The notes under the pieces are model-generated. The model was not told the DNA's origin. It was given only the letters and a program-made list of their open reading frames with translations, and made no database searches. Position numbers and translations under genes: made by a program. This document shows positions 51,093-61,809 of a DNA stretch of 64,000 nt, one piece after another. Source of the DNA: Labilithrix sp. (GTDB lineage: Bacteria > Myxococcota_A > Polyangia > Polyangiales > Polyangiaceae); the NCBI GenBank assembly GCA_019637155.1, contig JAHBWE010000021.1, positions 114,827 through 178,826 on the forward strand. The letters are read 5' to 3'. How positions within the stretch are numbered: the stretch's first letter is position 1; each line of letters opens with the position of its first letter.

Positions 51093-52097
51093 TCACCACG
51101 TGATGACGCCGGGCGCGCGGGCGAGCTTCTTGTCGCTCGGCGAGAAGAGGACGAGCGCGAGGCCGCCGGCGAGGAGGGCGCCGCCGGCGATCATCGTCAC
51201 GGTGGAGACCGTCGCGTAGCCGTAGGCGGTGTCGGCCTCCTCGATCGAGCTGCGCGGGCAGCCGCGGATCCCGTCGACGCGGCACGACGCCGTCGCCGCG
51301 TTGTAGGTGCTCGCGGCGAAGAGCGCGAAGAGGCCGCCGACCGTGAGGCCGACCGCGCCCGCGGCGCTCGTCGCGACGCCGGCGATCTCCATCGGCGACC
51401 ACTTCGCCGGCGGAGGCTTCTTGAGCTGGCCGAAGCCGGGAGGCAGCGCCGTCACCGGACGCGGCGGCTCCGGCGGCGGCGGGAGCTTCTCGAGCAACGG
51501 CAGCTCGAAGGTCGCGTCGCCCTCGTCGACCGAGAGCTTCTTCTCGATCGAGATGTAGCCGTCCGCGCCGGCGCCGACGACGTGCTCGCCGGGGTCGACC
51601 GGGATCGCGACGCCCCACTCGCCGGGCGCGAGCTTCGCGCCGTCGCGCGTGACGACGAGCCCCGGCACCTTCGCCCAGTCGCTCACGGCGATCGTGAGGC
51701 GAAGGAGCTTCGGCTCGAGCGCCTCCGCGCGCGCGCGCGCGGTCGCCTCCCAGTCGCTCTTCTGCCCCTTCCGCGCGAGCACCTCCGCTTCGCGGAACGC
51801 GCCCCACGCGCTCGCGGTCTGCCCGTTCTTCTCGTAGCAGTTGGCGAGGTTCAGGAGCGTGCTCGCCTTCGGGTCGGCCTCCTGGCTCGCGAGGAACTTC
51901 GGGCACGCGTGCGCGAAGTCGCCCGCCTCCGCGTCGGCGAGCGCGCTGTCGAAGAGCTGCTGCGCGCGCGCGCGGTTGTCGGCCTTGACCGGAGGCTCGC
52001 TCGGCGGCGGCTCGTCGGCGCGGGCCGCGGTCGGGGTCACGGTCGCGGTCGCGAAGCAGAGCACGCCGGCGACGACGAACGACGCGGCGCGCTTCAT
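51093..52097 (-). CDS. TPR/PEGA-like membrane protein (second copy of the kinase partner type)
   Basis: 334 residues from the ATG at 52097. A signal peptide (ARADE), a TPR-like stretch (QQLFDSALADAEAGDFAHACPKF, LLNLANCYEKNGQ), a PEGA-like beta section, and two hydrophobic segments near 235-260 and 285-320. Same architecture as 6414-7481. The ATG overlaps the stop of the kinase gene (ATGA, 52094-52097), and it ends 3 bases before the MauG gene. Likely partner of the kinase. Confidence 0.75.
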   Translation of the reverse strand: MKRAASFVVAGVLCFATATVTPTAARADEPPPSEPPVKADNRARAQQLFDSALADAEAGDFAHACPKFLASQEADPKASTLLNLANCYEKNGQTASAWGAFREAEVLARKGQKSDWEATARARAEALEPKLLRLTIAVSDWAKVPGLVVTRDGAKLAPGEWGVAIPVDPGEHVVGAGADGYISIEKKLSVDEGDATFELPLLEKLPPPPEPPRPVTALPPGFGQLKKPPPAKWSPMEIAGVATSAAGAVGLTVGGLFALFAASTYNAATASCRVDGIRGCPRSSIEEADTAYGYATVSTVTMIAGGALLAGGLALVLFSPSDKKLARAPGVITW

Positions 52098-53605
52098 TCG
52101 CGGACCTTGATGAACCCGGACGGATCGGTCGGCGTCGCGGACGCCGAGGCCTTCGGCTTGGGCTTCGGCGTGGCCGCGATCGCGGTCACGGGCGCGGTCG
52201 TCGTCACGGGCGCGAGCGGCGTCGCGGGCGCGGGCGGCGTCGAGACGAGCGTGCTCTCCGCGGGCGGCGGGATCTCGGGCACGACCGTCGGCGGCGGGAG
52301 CGGCTGCACGACGATCGCCTCCGGCGCCGGCCCCGCGGTGAGCGGCGGCGGCGTCGATCCGCGCGTGAGCACGAACGAGACGATCATCACGAGCGTGGCG
52401 AGGCCGCCGATCGCGATCGGCGCGCGCCAGCTCTTCTTCGCCGGGTGCGCGCGCGAGCTCGTCGCGCCCCACGCCGAGGAGGCCGGGATCGTGTCCGGGC
52501 TCAGCTCGTCGTCACCGACGTTCGGCGCGCGCTCCGTCTTCGCGCTGCCGGTGATGACCTGCTCGTCCTGCTTCACGACCGCGCGCTTGCCGCTGACGGT
52601 CACCGCCTTCGCCGGATGCACCGGCAGCTTCGACTCGCTCTTCGGGCGCGGAGGGCGCGGAGGGCGCGAGCCCGAGGCGAGCGTCGCGACGGTGCGCGCG
52701 GCGGAGCCCTTGTCGCGCTCGCGCGCGAACGGCTCGAGCGCGTTCGCGAGCTCGCCGATGTCGTTCCAGCGCGCGTCCGCCTCCTTCTCGAGGCAGCGCA
52801 TCACGACGTCGCTCAGCGCGCGCGGGATCTCGGGGCGGTGCTCGTGGACCGGGACGCAGCCCTCCTGCGCGACCTTGAAGCAGAGGTCCATCAAGGTGTC
52901 GGCCTCGAACGGGACGTGACCGGAGAGGAGCTCGTACGAGATCGCGCCGAGCGCCCAGATGTCGGATCGCTCGTCGACGTACTTGGACGACCGCATCTGC
53001 TCCGGCGCCATGTAGAGCGGCGAGCCGAGGAGCATCTCCGTCTTCGTGAGCGAGAGCATGTCGCTCGAGCTCGGATCGATCGACTTCGAGATGCCGAAGT
53101 CGAGCACCTTCACCACCTCCGCCCCGTCACCGCGCGTGAGGAACAGGTTCGCGGGCTTGAGATCGCGGTGCACGATCCCGATCGCGTGCGCCTCGGCGAG
53201 GCCCTCGCAGGCCTGGAGGATCCAGCTCACCACGTCCGAGATCGGGAACGGTCCGCCCGCCGCGGCCTTGATCTCGGCGCCGAGGTCCTTGCCCTCGAGG
53301 AGCTCCATCACGATGTACGCGCGCCCGTCGTCCATCCGGCCGACGTCGAGCGTCTTCGCGACGTGCGGCCCCTTCAGCTTCACCGACGCCTTCGCCTCGC
53401 GCATGAAGCGGCCGATGAGCTCGTCGCTCGCCTGCGCCTGCGGCAAGAGGAACTTGAGCGCGACGCGCCGCTCCTCTTCGAGGTGCATCGCCGAGACGAC
53501 GATGCCCATCCCGCCCACGCCGATCACCTTCTCGATGCGATATTTCGCGGCGAGGACTTCGCCCTCTTGCACGGGCGCGATCGGGAGCTGGGCGGTGGCG
53601 GCCAT
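52094..53605 (-). CDS. Transmembrane Ser/Thr protein kinase (second)
   Basis: 503 residues from the ATG at 53605. Kinase domain about 22-290 with VGGMG (30-34), K51, HRDLKPAN with D148, DFG (169-171) and GSPLYMAPEQ. A linker rich in Pro/Lys/Ser leads to one transmembrane helix near 390-410, followed by a Pro/Thr/Ala-rich outer tail. All active-site residues are intact. Coupled to the TPR membrane protein. Closely parallel to the locus at 7486. Confidence 0.93.
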   Translation of the reverse strand: MAATAQLPIAPVQEGEVLAAKYRIEKVIGVGGMGIVVSAMHLEEERRVALKFLLPQAQASDELIGRFMREAKASVKLKGPHVAKTLDVGRMDDGRAYIVMELLEGKDLGAEIKAAAGGPFPISDVVSWILQACEGLAEAHAIGIVHRDLKPANLFLTRGDGAEVVKVLDFGISKSIDPSSSDMLSLTKTEMLLGSPLYMAPEQMRSSKYVDERSDIWALGAISYELLSGHVPFEADTLMDLCFKVAQEGCVPVHEHRPEIPRALSDVVMRCLEKEADARWNDIGELANALEPFARERDKGSAARTVATLASGSRPPRPPRPKSESKLPVHPAKAVTVSGKRAVVKQDEQVITGSAKTERAPNVGDDELSPDTIPASSAWGATSSRAHPAKKSWRAPIAIGGLATLVMIVSFVLTRGSTPPPLTAGPAPEAIVVQPLPPPTVVPEIPPPAESTLVSTPPAPATPLAPVTTTAPVTAIAATPKPKPKASASATPTDPSGFIKVRE

Positions 53606-53628
53606 CCGGCCTCCCGATTTTACAGGCT

Positions 53629-55725
53629 CTAACGGGGAAATGCCGCGGCATTTCCGCCGTCGACGGTGACGACGCACCCGGTGGTGGCGCGAGCACGAGC
53701 GAGATAGGCGAACGCCTCCGCGACGTCCCGGGCGAGGACCTCCCGCTGGAGGAGGTTCGAGCGGAAATACTCGTCCACCGTGATGCCGCGCGCCTTGGCG
53801 CGGAGCTCGACCAGCGGCGGGGCGCCGGGCTCGGCCTGGAGGAAGATGTTGGTCCGGATGCGATCGGCGTTGACGGCGTTGGACCGGATCCCGCTCCCGG
53901 CGAGGTCGACCGCGTATTGCCGCATGAGCGACACGAGCGCCGCCTTGGCGACGGCGTAGGGCCCGAACCCGGGTCCCTGGTTGAAGGCGCTCTTGCTCGC
54001 GTTGAAGGAGACGGATCCGCCGCGACGTTGGAGCTTCATCGTCTCCGCCGCGGCGCGCGCGACGTGGACGTGCGCGAGGAGGTTCACGTCGAGCGAGGCT
54101 CGCAGCGCGCCCTCCCCTTCCTTCGTGTCGAGCCGTCCCTCCGCCGCCATGCCGGCGTTGCTCACGACGCAGTCGACGCCGCCGAACGTGAGCGCGGCGA
54201 CCGCGAACGCGTGCGCGACGTCGCTCTCGCTCGTGACGTCGCAGCGCACCGCCGCCGTCTGCGCCTTCTTGCCGATGCTCTTCACCGCGTCGGCGAGCGC
54301 GCCCTCGTCGCGATCGCACAGCACCACGTGCGCGCCGAGCTCGACGAAACACGCCGCGGTGGCGCGCCCGATCCCCGACGCGGCGCCGGTGACGAGCGCG
54401 ACGGTGCGCGCGAGCGGCAGGTCGGCCGACGGCTTCAGCTTCGCCTGCTCGAGGCTCCAGTATTCGACGTCGAAGAGGTCATCGAGCCCGACCGGCGCGT
54501 AGGCGCCGACGTTCTCGGCGCGCGCGATCACGTCGAGGGTGTGCTCGTAGACGTCGGCCGCGATCTCGGCGTCCTTCTTCGTCTTCCCCACCCCGAGGAT
54601 CCCGACCTTGGGCACGAGCACGATCCGCGGCCACGGATCGAGCTTCTTGCGGCTCAGCCCGCGGCGCTTGGTGACGTCGTCGAAGTACGCGTCGTAGCGC
54701 GCGGCGTAGGCGGCGATCGCGGCCTCCGGATCGTCCGCCGGCCCGCGGAGGTGGAGCGGCCACGGCTTCGTGCGGATCACGTGATCGGGCGTGGCGCACC
54801 CGCGCTGCGTGAGCGCGTGCGCGTCGGGCCGATCGAGGAACGCGAGGATGGCGGGCGAGCTCCGGAGCGCGACGATGGGCCCGCGCTCGGGCTCGTCTTT
54901 CGCGGCGGCGGCGAGCGCGCCGCGCACCGCGACGACGCAGCGGGCGAGCTCGGCCTCCGTCAGCGCGCCGTCGCTCTCGTTCTCGCTCTTGCTCTCGCTC
55001 GTGCTCGTGCTCGTGCTCGTCACGGGCAGGAGCGGCGCGCGCTCCTCGCAGCGCGTGACCGCTTCGATCATGCGCTCGTAGCTCTCCTTCGCGGTGTCGC
55101 CGAAGGTGAAGATGCCGTGCCGCTCGAGCACCATCACGGTCGGCGCGCGCCCCTCCTTCACCGCCGCGTCCCACGCGACCTTGCACGCCCGCGCGAGCCC
55201 GAACCCGGGCATGACGTAGGGGATGAAGAGCAGCTTGTCCCCGAAGAGCACGTCGCACCGCGCCCGCGCGTCGTCCTGATCGACGATCGCGAGGAGCGCG
55301 TCGGCGTGGGTATGGTCGATGAACTTGGCGGGGAGCGCCGCGTGCAGCAGCGTCTCCACGCTCGGCGTCGGCGCCCCGGCGTCGAGCAGCGCGAGCCGCA
55401 GCTCGTTGACCATCTGCTCGTCGGTCATCGACTCGCGCGCGAGGAGCTTCATGAGCGGCTCCATCCGCACGGCGGGGTGTCCGGGCGGCTCGATCGTGGC
55501 GAGGTCCCAGCCCGACCCTTTCACGTGGAGCACGCTCACGCTCTCGCCGAGCGCGGTCGTGGCCTCGGCCTTCACGCTCGTGTTGCCGCCGCCGTGCAGG
55601 ACGAGCGCAGCGTCCGCGCCGAGGAGCCGCGCGCTGTACGTCCGGAGCGCGAGCTCCTCGCTGACGCCGGCCCCTCGTTCCCGCACCGCGCGCGCGGCCG
55701 CCTCGTCGTCCCACCGGCTCTTCAT
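53629..55725 (-). CDS. Bifunctional aldolase/short-chain dehydrogenase
   Basis: 698 residues. N-terminal class II aldolase (about 25-240) with HGGGNTSVK, FIDHTHAD, and ERHGIFTFGD as metal and active-site motifs. A linker with a Ser/Thr/Glu run (STSTSTSESKS, coded by CTCGTG-type hexamers near 54991-55020) divides it from an SDR domain with TGAASGIG and YAVAK (active Tyr and Lys). This RhaD-type fusion is known in rhamnose/fucose catabolism, converting a sugar 1-phosphate to lactaldehyde products then oxidising. Substrate not certain. It begins 15 bases downstream of the small lipoprotein gene's stop, on the same strand. Confidence 0.85.
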   Translation of the reverse strand: MKSRWDDEAAARAVRERGAGVSEELALRTYSARLLGADAALVLHGGGNTSVKAEATTALGESVSVLHVKGSGWDLATIEPPGHPAVRMEPLMKLLARESMTDEQMVNELRLALLDAGAPTPSVETLLHAALPAKFIDHTHADALLAIVDQDDARARCDVLFGDKLLFIPYVMPGFGLARACKVAWDAAVKEGRAPTVMVLERHGIFTFGDTAKESYERMIEAVTRCEERAPLLPVTSTSTSTSESKSENESDGALTEAELARCVVAVRGALAAAAKDEPERGPIVALRSSPAILAFLDRPDAHALTQRGCATPDHVIRTKPWPLHLRGPADDPEAAIAAYAARYDAYFDDVTKRRGLSRKKLDPWPRIVLVPKVGILGVGKTKKDAEIAADVYEHTLDVIARAENVGAYAPVGLDDLFDVEYWSLEQAKLKPSADLPLARTVALVTGAASGIGRATAACFVELGAHVVLCDRDEGALADAVKSIGKKAQTAAVRCDVTSESDVAHAFAVAALTFGGVDCVVSNAGMAAEGRLDTKEGEGALRASLDVNLLAHVHVARAAAETMKLQRRGGSVSFNASKSAFNQGPGFGPYAVAKAALVSLMRQYAVDLAGSGIRSNAVNADRIRTNIFLQAEPGAPPLVELRAKARGITVDEYFRSNLLQREVLARDVAEAFAYLARARATTGCVVTVDGGNAAAFPR

Positions 55726-55740
55726 CGGCCGGAGGTTCTA

Positions 55741-56133
55741 CTACGGCGCGGGCTGAGCGACGACGGTTGCGTTGAGGACGTTGACGACGTCCCCGTCGGA
55801 GATGAGCTCGATCGTGGCCTCTCCCACCTGGAGCCCGGTGAACGTGTAGTCGTCGCGCGACTGGACCGCTGCGACTTCGATGATGTCGGGCCGGGTCGAG
55901 CGCATCGTGAGGGGCATCGGCTCGTCGTCGTCGTCGTAGATGACGACGTGGGCCTTCACGATGTTGCCCTCGGTGATGCGGACGCTCGTGGGCGTCACGG
56001 CGTCGGTCGAGCTGAAGCTGGTCCCTTGAATGGAGCTCACGACCGCGGTGACGTCGGTGCGCTGATACGAGTCGCACCCGGCCGCGAGCGCGGCGACGGC
56101 GGCGGTAAGCAAGAGCGAGGCGAGGCGTTTCAT
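55741..56133 (-). CDS. Small lipoprotein with Ig-like (BIG2-type) beta domain
   Basis: 130 residues from the ATG at 56133. Lipobox AAGC. The mature part is a beta sandwich with VRITEGNIVKAHVVIYDDDDEPMP and GEATIELISDGD, in the style of bacterial Ig-like domains. It overlaps the preceding gene (ATGA, 56130-56133), with which it is co-translated. Confidence 0.65.
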   Translation of the reverse strand: MKRLASLLLTAAVAALAAGCDSYQRTDVTAVVSSIQGTSFSSTDAVTPTSVRITEGNIVKAHVVIYDDDDEPMPLTMRSTRPDIIEVAAVQSRDDYTFTGLQVGEATIELISDGDVVNVLNATVVAQPAP

Positions 56134-56855
56134 TCGACGGTGACCTCCAGCTGCGGGTTGAAGCCGCCGGCGTCGACGGCGAGGGTGGCCTTGCCGGCCT
56201 CGACCGCGACGAGCTTCGCGACGCCGTCCGACACGGACTCGATGCGCGCGACGTTGTCGGGCGTCACGGTCCATCGCGCGGGCAGCGATCCGGCGAGCGG
56301 CCGGCTCGCCGCCTCCGCCGCGATGCGGAGGTTCTTCACCGCCCCGGCGCCGAGCGTCACGCTCGTGAGCTTCGCCGGCGCGCGGACGAGCGAGTCATCG
56401 GCGTCGAGGACGACGACGGCGTCGGGCTTCACGACGCGGAGCGAGACGAAGTCGGCGGTCCCGCCCGCCGCGGTCTGCGCCACGATCGTCCCCCACCCTT
56501 CGCGCGAGATCGCGGCGATGCGGTTGTCGGGTGCGCCGGTGAAGAACGGCGGGTTCCCGCGCACGGTGATCCCGGCCGAGTCCTCGCGCACGTCGAAGAT
56601 GGTGACGTTGAGGTCTTCGTTGCGCCGGTACCGAATCCGAAACGTCGACCCGAGCGCGACCCCGTCGCGGGGGAACTTCTCCGCGTCCCCCGCGGACCAG
56701 AAGTGGCAGTCGACGCCGTCCTCGCATTGAAAGAGGAATCCGCCGTTGTTGAGCGATCCGCTCTTTACGGCAGGATCGTTCGGTGAGGGTCCACACGCAG
56801 TCATACAGAGCGCGCTCGCGAAACCGATCGCGAGGCGCAGGGGCCACCAGTTCAT
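56130..56855 (-). CDS. Lipoprotein with Ig-like (BIG2-type) domains
   Basis: 241 residues from the ATG at 56855. Lipobox MTAC. Two beta-rich parts: the first with GSTFRIRYRRNEDLNVTI, the second with NVARIESVSDGVAKLVAVEAGKATL, which is the BIG2 domain pattern. It pairs with the next gene. Probably an envelope-anchored adhesion or matrix protein. Confidence 0.65.
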   Translation of the reverse strand: MNWWPLRLAIGFASALCMTACGPSPNDPAVKSGSLNNGGFLFQCEDGVDCHFWSAGDAEKFPRDGVALGSTFRIRYRRNEDLNVTIFDVREDSAGITVRGNPPFFTGAPDNRIAAISREGWGTIVAQTAAGGTADFVSLRVVKPDAVVVLDADDSLVRAPAKLTSVTLGAGAVKNLRIAAEAASRPLAGSLPARWTVTPDNVARIESVSDGVAKLVAVEAGKATLAVDAGGFNPQLEVTVE

Positions 56856-57197
56856 GCCGCTCCTCATTCGCGCACGCGGTCCCCCGCGCACGGCGTGTTG
56901 TCGTAGACCTCCCCCGCGCGGGGCCGGGTACGCTCACGGCATCCATCCGCAAGCCCCCGACCCCACGACCAAGCCAATCGAAGGAAGTCCCCCTCACGTC
57001 GCAACCCCCATGCCTTCCCCCGATCCCACACAAAAACCGCCCGATCCCGCCTCTAGCCCGCCCCTCCCCCCCGGAGGGCCATGACATGGCTGCCAGCCAA
57101 CCGTATCCCCCCGGAAACAGTCACCCATCCGCACGCCTACGCGCACCATTCCCCCTTGACACCGCCCCCCCACCAGCGCTAAACGCTGCCTTCCCCC
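56856..57197. other. Intergenic region upstream of the tRNA
   Basis: Nothing convincing is coded here: open frames are short and repeat-like (poly-C and Pro-codon runs such as CCCCCCGG). It should contain promoters for the lipoprotein genes on the left and tRNA-Val on the right, but no clear boxes are visible. Confidence 0.5.
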
Positions 57198-58476
<1,279 letters not shown>

Positions 58477-58868
58477 CTTGTCCTGCGCTGTTCCGCTCGA
58501 AGAACGAGCGTACCGATGATCCAAGAATGCGCCAGCGACGACCGACCTTCGTCGCCTTCAGGTCTCCGCGCGCACATAGCGCCACGATCGTCTTCGCGGG
58601 GATCCCGAGGCGCTCTCCGACTTCGTCGGGCGACAGCACGGCGTCCGGCTCGGGGAGATGCCGCATGACCGCCCCGCCTGCATTCCGCACCGATACGCCA
58701 CGCCGATCGCCGCTTTCGACGGCGGTCGTGCTGTCCTCTGAATGACCACGCGGGCGCATCGCCCTTCAGTTCTGAGCGCTCTTTCGCGCCGCGCCAATTG
58801 GAAGGTTTTAGCCGACGCTTCTTTCCGGAACGCCGACTCGCGTTGCGTCGCGGCATCGCCGCCGAGAC

Positions 58869-59825
58869 TTATCGACGGTCCCCTCGTCGATGGCGCGTCG
58901 TCGAGGCGTCGAGCGCCGAGGACCGTTTCGTGCTCGGCTTATCGTTCTCGCCGCCCGCAACACTCGGCGATTGCTCGCGGCGCTTCCTCACGCGTCCGAC
59001 CGCCGCGCGGAAGGCGCGGTGGACCTGCTCGGCGTCTTCGACGTCCTTCAGTTCCGGTCGATCGACGACGAGCCGCGCGATCTGCTCGTCGCTGAATCCC
59101 GCCGAAGAGAGCCGCTTCGTGATGTCCTTGATAAGCCGTTGCGGCGGATTTGCGCGCGCGAGTCCTGCATGATCGGGAGAGGCAAATTCCGAGAGGCGCT
59201 TGTTGCGCACCCACTGGAGCTCATCGCGGGCGTACTCGAGAACGCGGTTCATTCGCTCGCACGTCTCGAACGAAGGCGGTAGCGAGCGGCTCAAACGAAC
59301 GCCGTGGGCCGGAGCAACCGGCGTAGCAGCCCACGCCTCCAGGCGCTCCATCTTGCGACGCGCCGCTTCATGCAGGAGATCTATCTGCTGCACGAGATCC
59401 TCGATCTGCTTCAAGAACGGAACCTCCTCGTCCCACTGAGGTCGCTCGGCCGCGTGCATCTGGAGCATTCGGATCACGTCGCTCACGGCGCATGCCCTGC
59501 AATGCTCACGCGCATGACCTGGCTTTGATGCCTCCATCATGTGCCCAATCGCGAGCAGGGACGCGGTCTGTTCTGGCGAATCAGACGGTTGTGCAGCGCT
59601 AAGAACCTCGTCGGTGTAGAGATTCGAGCGGAACGCGAACGCAGGTTGCCCGTCGGCACCGGGCGTTGGTGGGTTCTCCGACCCGCGCTTGACGCTCCGG
59701 AGCTTCATGTCGTCGACGTTTTCGGCGAGCCACTGCCCGACACGCGCAAGTGTTTCCGCCGGGTGCAACCGATCCTCTCTGTCGTTCTTCCGGACGCTCC
59801 CGCGCTGTCGTCGCATTCCGGCCAT
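58869..59825 (-). CDS. Hypothetical protein of the integrated element
   Basis: 318 residues from the ATG at 59825. Contains a CRACAVSD segment (Cys-x2-Cys) and predicted long helices (VPFLKQIEDLVQQIDLLHEAARRKMERLEAW), suggesting a coiled coil. The C-terminal part is very basic (VGRVRKRREQ). No domain recognised. Probably cargo of the element or a replication helper. It lies upstream of the excisionase-like gene in the same direction. Confidence 0.55.
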   Translation of the reverse strand: MAGMRRQRGSVRKNDREDRLHPAETLARVGQWLAENVDDMKLRSVKRGSENPPTPGADGQPAFAFRSNLYTDEVLSAAQPSDSPEQTASLLAIGHMMEASKPGHAREHCRACAVSDVIRMLQMHAAERPQWDEEVPFLKQIEDLVQQIDLLHEAARRKMERLEAWAATPVAPAHGVRLSRSLPPSFETCERMNRVLEYARDELQWVRNKRLSEFASPDHAGLARANPPQRLIKDITKRLSSAGFSDEQIARLVVDRPELKDVEDAEQVHRAFRAAVGRVRKRREQSPSVAGGENDKPSTKRSSALDASTTRHRRGDRR

Positions 59826-60305
59826 GCCTAACGATGCCACGAGACGAGGCGCGAGACCGCTCGTCCGACGCCGTGACTGCCGTGGAAAGAAGCGCCACGG
59901 AAACCTTCCATTTCCCGGAGGACCTCGGCGTAGCGCCGGCGAAAGCGCGTCTGCGACGCGCCCGCGCCTCTAACGAGAGGGAGAGATACCGTTGGCGAGC
60001 GTCGCGGCGGCCGCGGCGCCGGGGAAGTGTGGCCCCCCCAAGCGCGAAAGCCGGAGGCCCGACCGCACCGCGTCACGGCGCGGTTTGGTATGCCGCGGAC
60101 GTATGCCGGCGACGTTCGCGCGTCCGGGAACTCCCGCGATTTCCGCTCGGCGCGCGCAAGATCCAATCGGACCGCGTCGTGTGACGTGCTCGCCATCGAT
60201 ATCGTTGAGCAGACGCTTGCGCCCGCGACGACACCTAACTCGCCGGGGAATTCGTCGAGCAGACGGTGTTCATTCGTGTCCACAAGCATGGCGTACGCAT
60301 GTCGC
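59826..60305. other. Gene-poor region
   Basis: About 480 bases with no convincing gene on either strand; overlapping frames are short or composed of Arg/Pro repeats. It lies between the element gene at 58869 and a coding remnant, so it may hold the far end of the integrated element. Confidence 0.5.
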
Positions 60306-60545
60306 TCATGGGCCGGTGTCATGGCGATGCCTCGCGAACGTGTCTCCAAGCTCGAAGTAACGTGCCGTCTCCTCCGGCGTACCGTCCGCGACCTTGGGGT
60401 CGTCGTACGGCACGGGGATCCTCGCGACGGCGCCCTGCACGTACGGGCATGCAGTGTCGGCCTGCGCTGCGGCCTACCTTTGAGCCTCATGTGGCTCGGG
60501 CACGTTATGTTCGATCGGCCGGTGTTCTCCACTCCGCGCAATCAT
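60306..60545 (-). pseudogene. Gene remnant with an internal stop
   Basis: The frame starting with the ATG at 60545 reads 23 codons, meets TAG at 60474-60476, then continues for 55 codons (VQGAVARIPVPYDDPKVADG, ETARYFELGDTFARHRHD) to a TGA at 60306. The second part has strong GC3 coding character. It is probably a truncated gene whose 5' end was lost, with the stop from a joining event. No family recognised. Confidence 0.5.
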
Positions 60546-60564
60546 CGCGGTCGCTGCCGCAGTC

Positions 60565-61809
60565 CTACTCCGCCCGCAGCGCCACGATCGGATCGAGGCG
60601 CGCCGCGCGGCGGGCCGGGACGAAGCCGAAGAGAACACCAACCGCCGCGGAAACACCCATCGCGAGCACCACCGCGTCCGCGGGGATCGCGAGCGACCAG
60701 CCGACCGCGTGACCGATCGCGGATGCTCCTAGCACGCTGAGCCCAATGCCGAGCGCGCCGCCGAACGCTGCGAGGAGGACGGACTCCGTAAGGAACTGAA
60801 GCAGGATCGCAAACTCCGTTGCGCCGTGGGCGAGGCGGACGCCGATTTCGCGCGTGCGCTCCGAGACCGACGCGAGCATCACGTTCATGACGCCGATGCC
60901 GCCGACGAGAAGAGCGATGAGCGCGACCGCCGTGATGAGGTTCGCGAACGTCTCGCTCGCCTCGAGCTGCGCTTTCACGATGTCCTCGGGGTGACGGATG
61001 TTGAAGTCGTCGTCCATTCCTTCGGCGATGCGATGGCGCTCGCGCATGAGCGCGACGATCGCGTTGGTCGCCGGGACGACGGCCTCTGGGCTCACCGCGG
61101 AGCTCACGATGTCGTCGATGTACGCGCTGCCCGGTGGCCTCAGCTTCGTCAGCGCCGTCGTGTACGGGACCATCACCGTGTCGTCCATGTCCGAGCCCGA
61201 CGCGGATTGGCCCTTCGGCTTGAGGAGGCCGATGACCTCGTAGACCTGGCCATTCACGCGCACGATGGCGCCGATCGGATCGTCCGCGCCGAAGAGCTGC
61301 TTTCGCACCGTCTCGCCGATGAGGATGACGTTGCGCGCTTGCGTGACGTCGTCCTCCGTGAAGACCGAGCCCGCCGTGATTTCCCAGCGCTTGATGGGGA
61401 GATAATCGCGAGCGACGCCGCGCGCGTACGTTCGCCAGTTGCTGCGTTCGGAGACGATTTGCACTTGCGCGTCGACCTGCGGAGAGCTCCGCTCGATGAG
61501 CGGCACCTCGCGAACGATCGCCTCCATGTCCGCGACCGTGAGCGTCGTCGTCGTCTTCGATCCGGTGCGGACGCCCGCGATATTGCGGCCGCCGGCCTCG
61601 ACCCACACCAAGTTGTCGCCGAGGTTGTGAAGGAGAAGCGTATACCGCGCGCGGCTCTCGTCGCCGAGCGCGACGACCCACGCCACCGCCGCGATCGCGA
61701 CCGCGATCCCGACCGACGTGAGGAGACTCCGGCCCTTGTTCCGAAAAAGCGCGCGCGCGGCCTGGCCCCAGAGCACCAAAACGAGGACGGCAACGTGCGG
61801 GCGCTTCAT
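60565..61809 (-). CDS. MacB/FtsX-type ABC transporter permease
   Basis: 414 residues. One N-terminal transmembrane helix (about 29-48), a large periplasmic domain (about 50-290), and three C-terminal helices (about 290-310, 335-365, 370-400) that include VGGIGVMNVMLASVSERTREIGVRLAHGA, a classic MacB-like motif. It lacks its own ATP-binding domain, so a separate MacB ATPase is expected. It overlaps the DUF5916-like gene start region (ATGA, 61806-61809), so they are coupled. Confidence 0.85.
   Translation of the reverse strand: MKRPHVAVLVLVLWGQAARALFRNKGRSLLTSVGIAVAIAAVAWVVALGDESRARYTLLLHNLGDNLVWVEAGGRNIAGVRTGSKTTTTLTVADMEAIVREVPLIERSSPQVDAQVQIVSERSNWRTYARGVARDYLPIKRWEITAGSVFTEDDVTQARNVILIGETVRKQLFGADDPIGAIVRVNGQVYEVIGLLKPKGQSASGSDMDDTVMVPYTTALTKLRPPGSAYIDDIVSSAVSPEAVVPATNAIVALMRERHRIAEGMDDDFNIRHPEDIVKAQLEASETFANLITAVALIALLVGGIGVMNVMLASVSERTREIGVRLAHGATEFAILLQFLTESVLLAAFGGALGIGLSVLGASAIGHAVGWSLAIPADAVVLAMGVSAAVGVLFGFVPARRAARLDPIVALRAE

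Noticed and set aside
54991..55020. Hexamer repeats as phase-variable tract
   Set aside because: Unit of 6 bases changes no frame; only linker length in the aldolase fusion would vary.
59828..60541. A 237-codon minus-strand frame
   Set aside because: Mostly Arg/Pro/Ser-rich and in conflict with the better coding frame of the remnant at 60306-60473.
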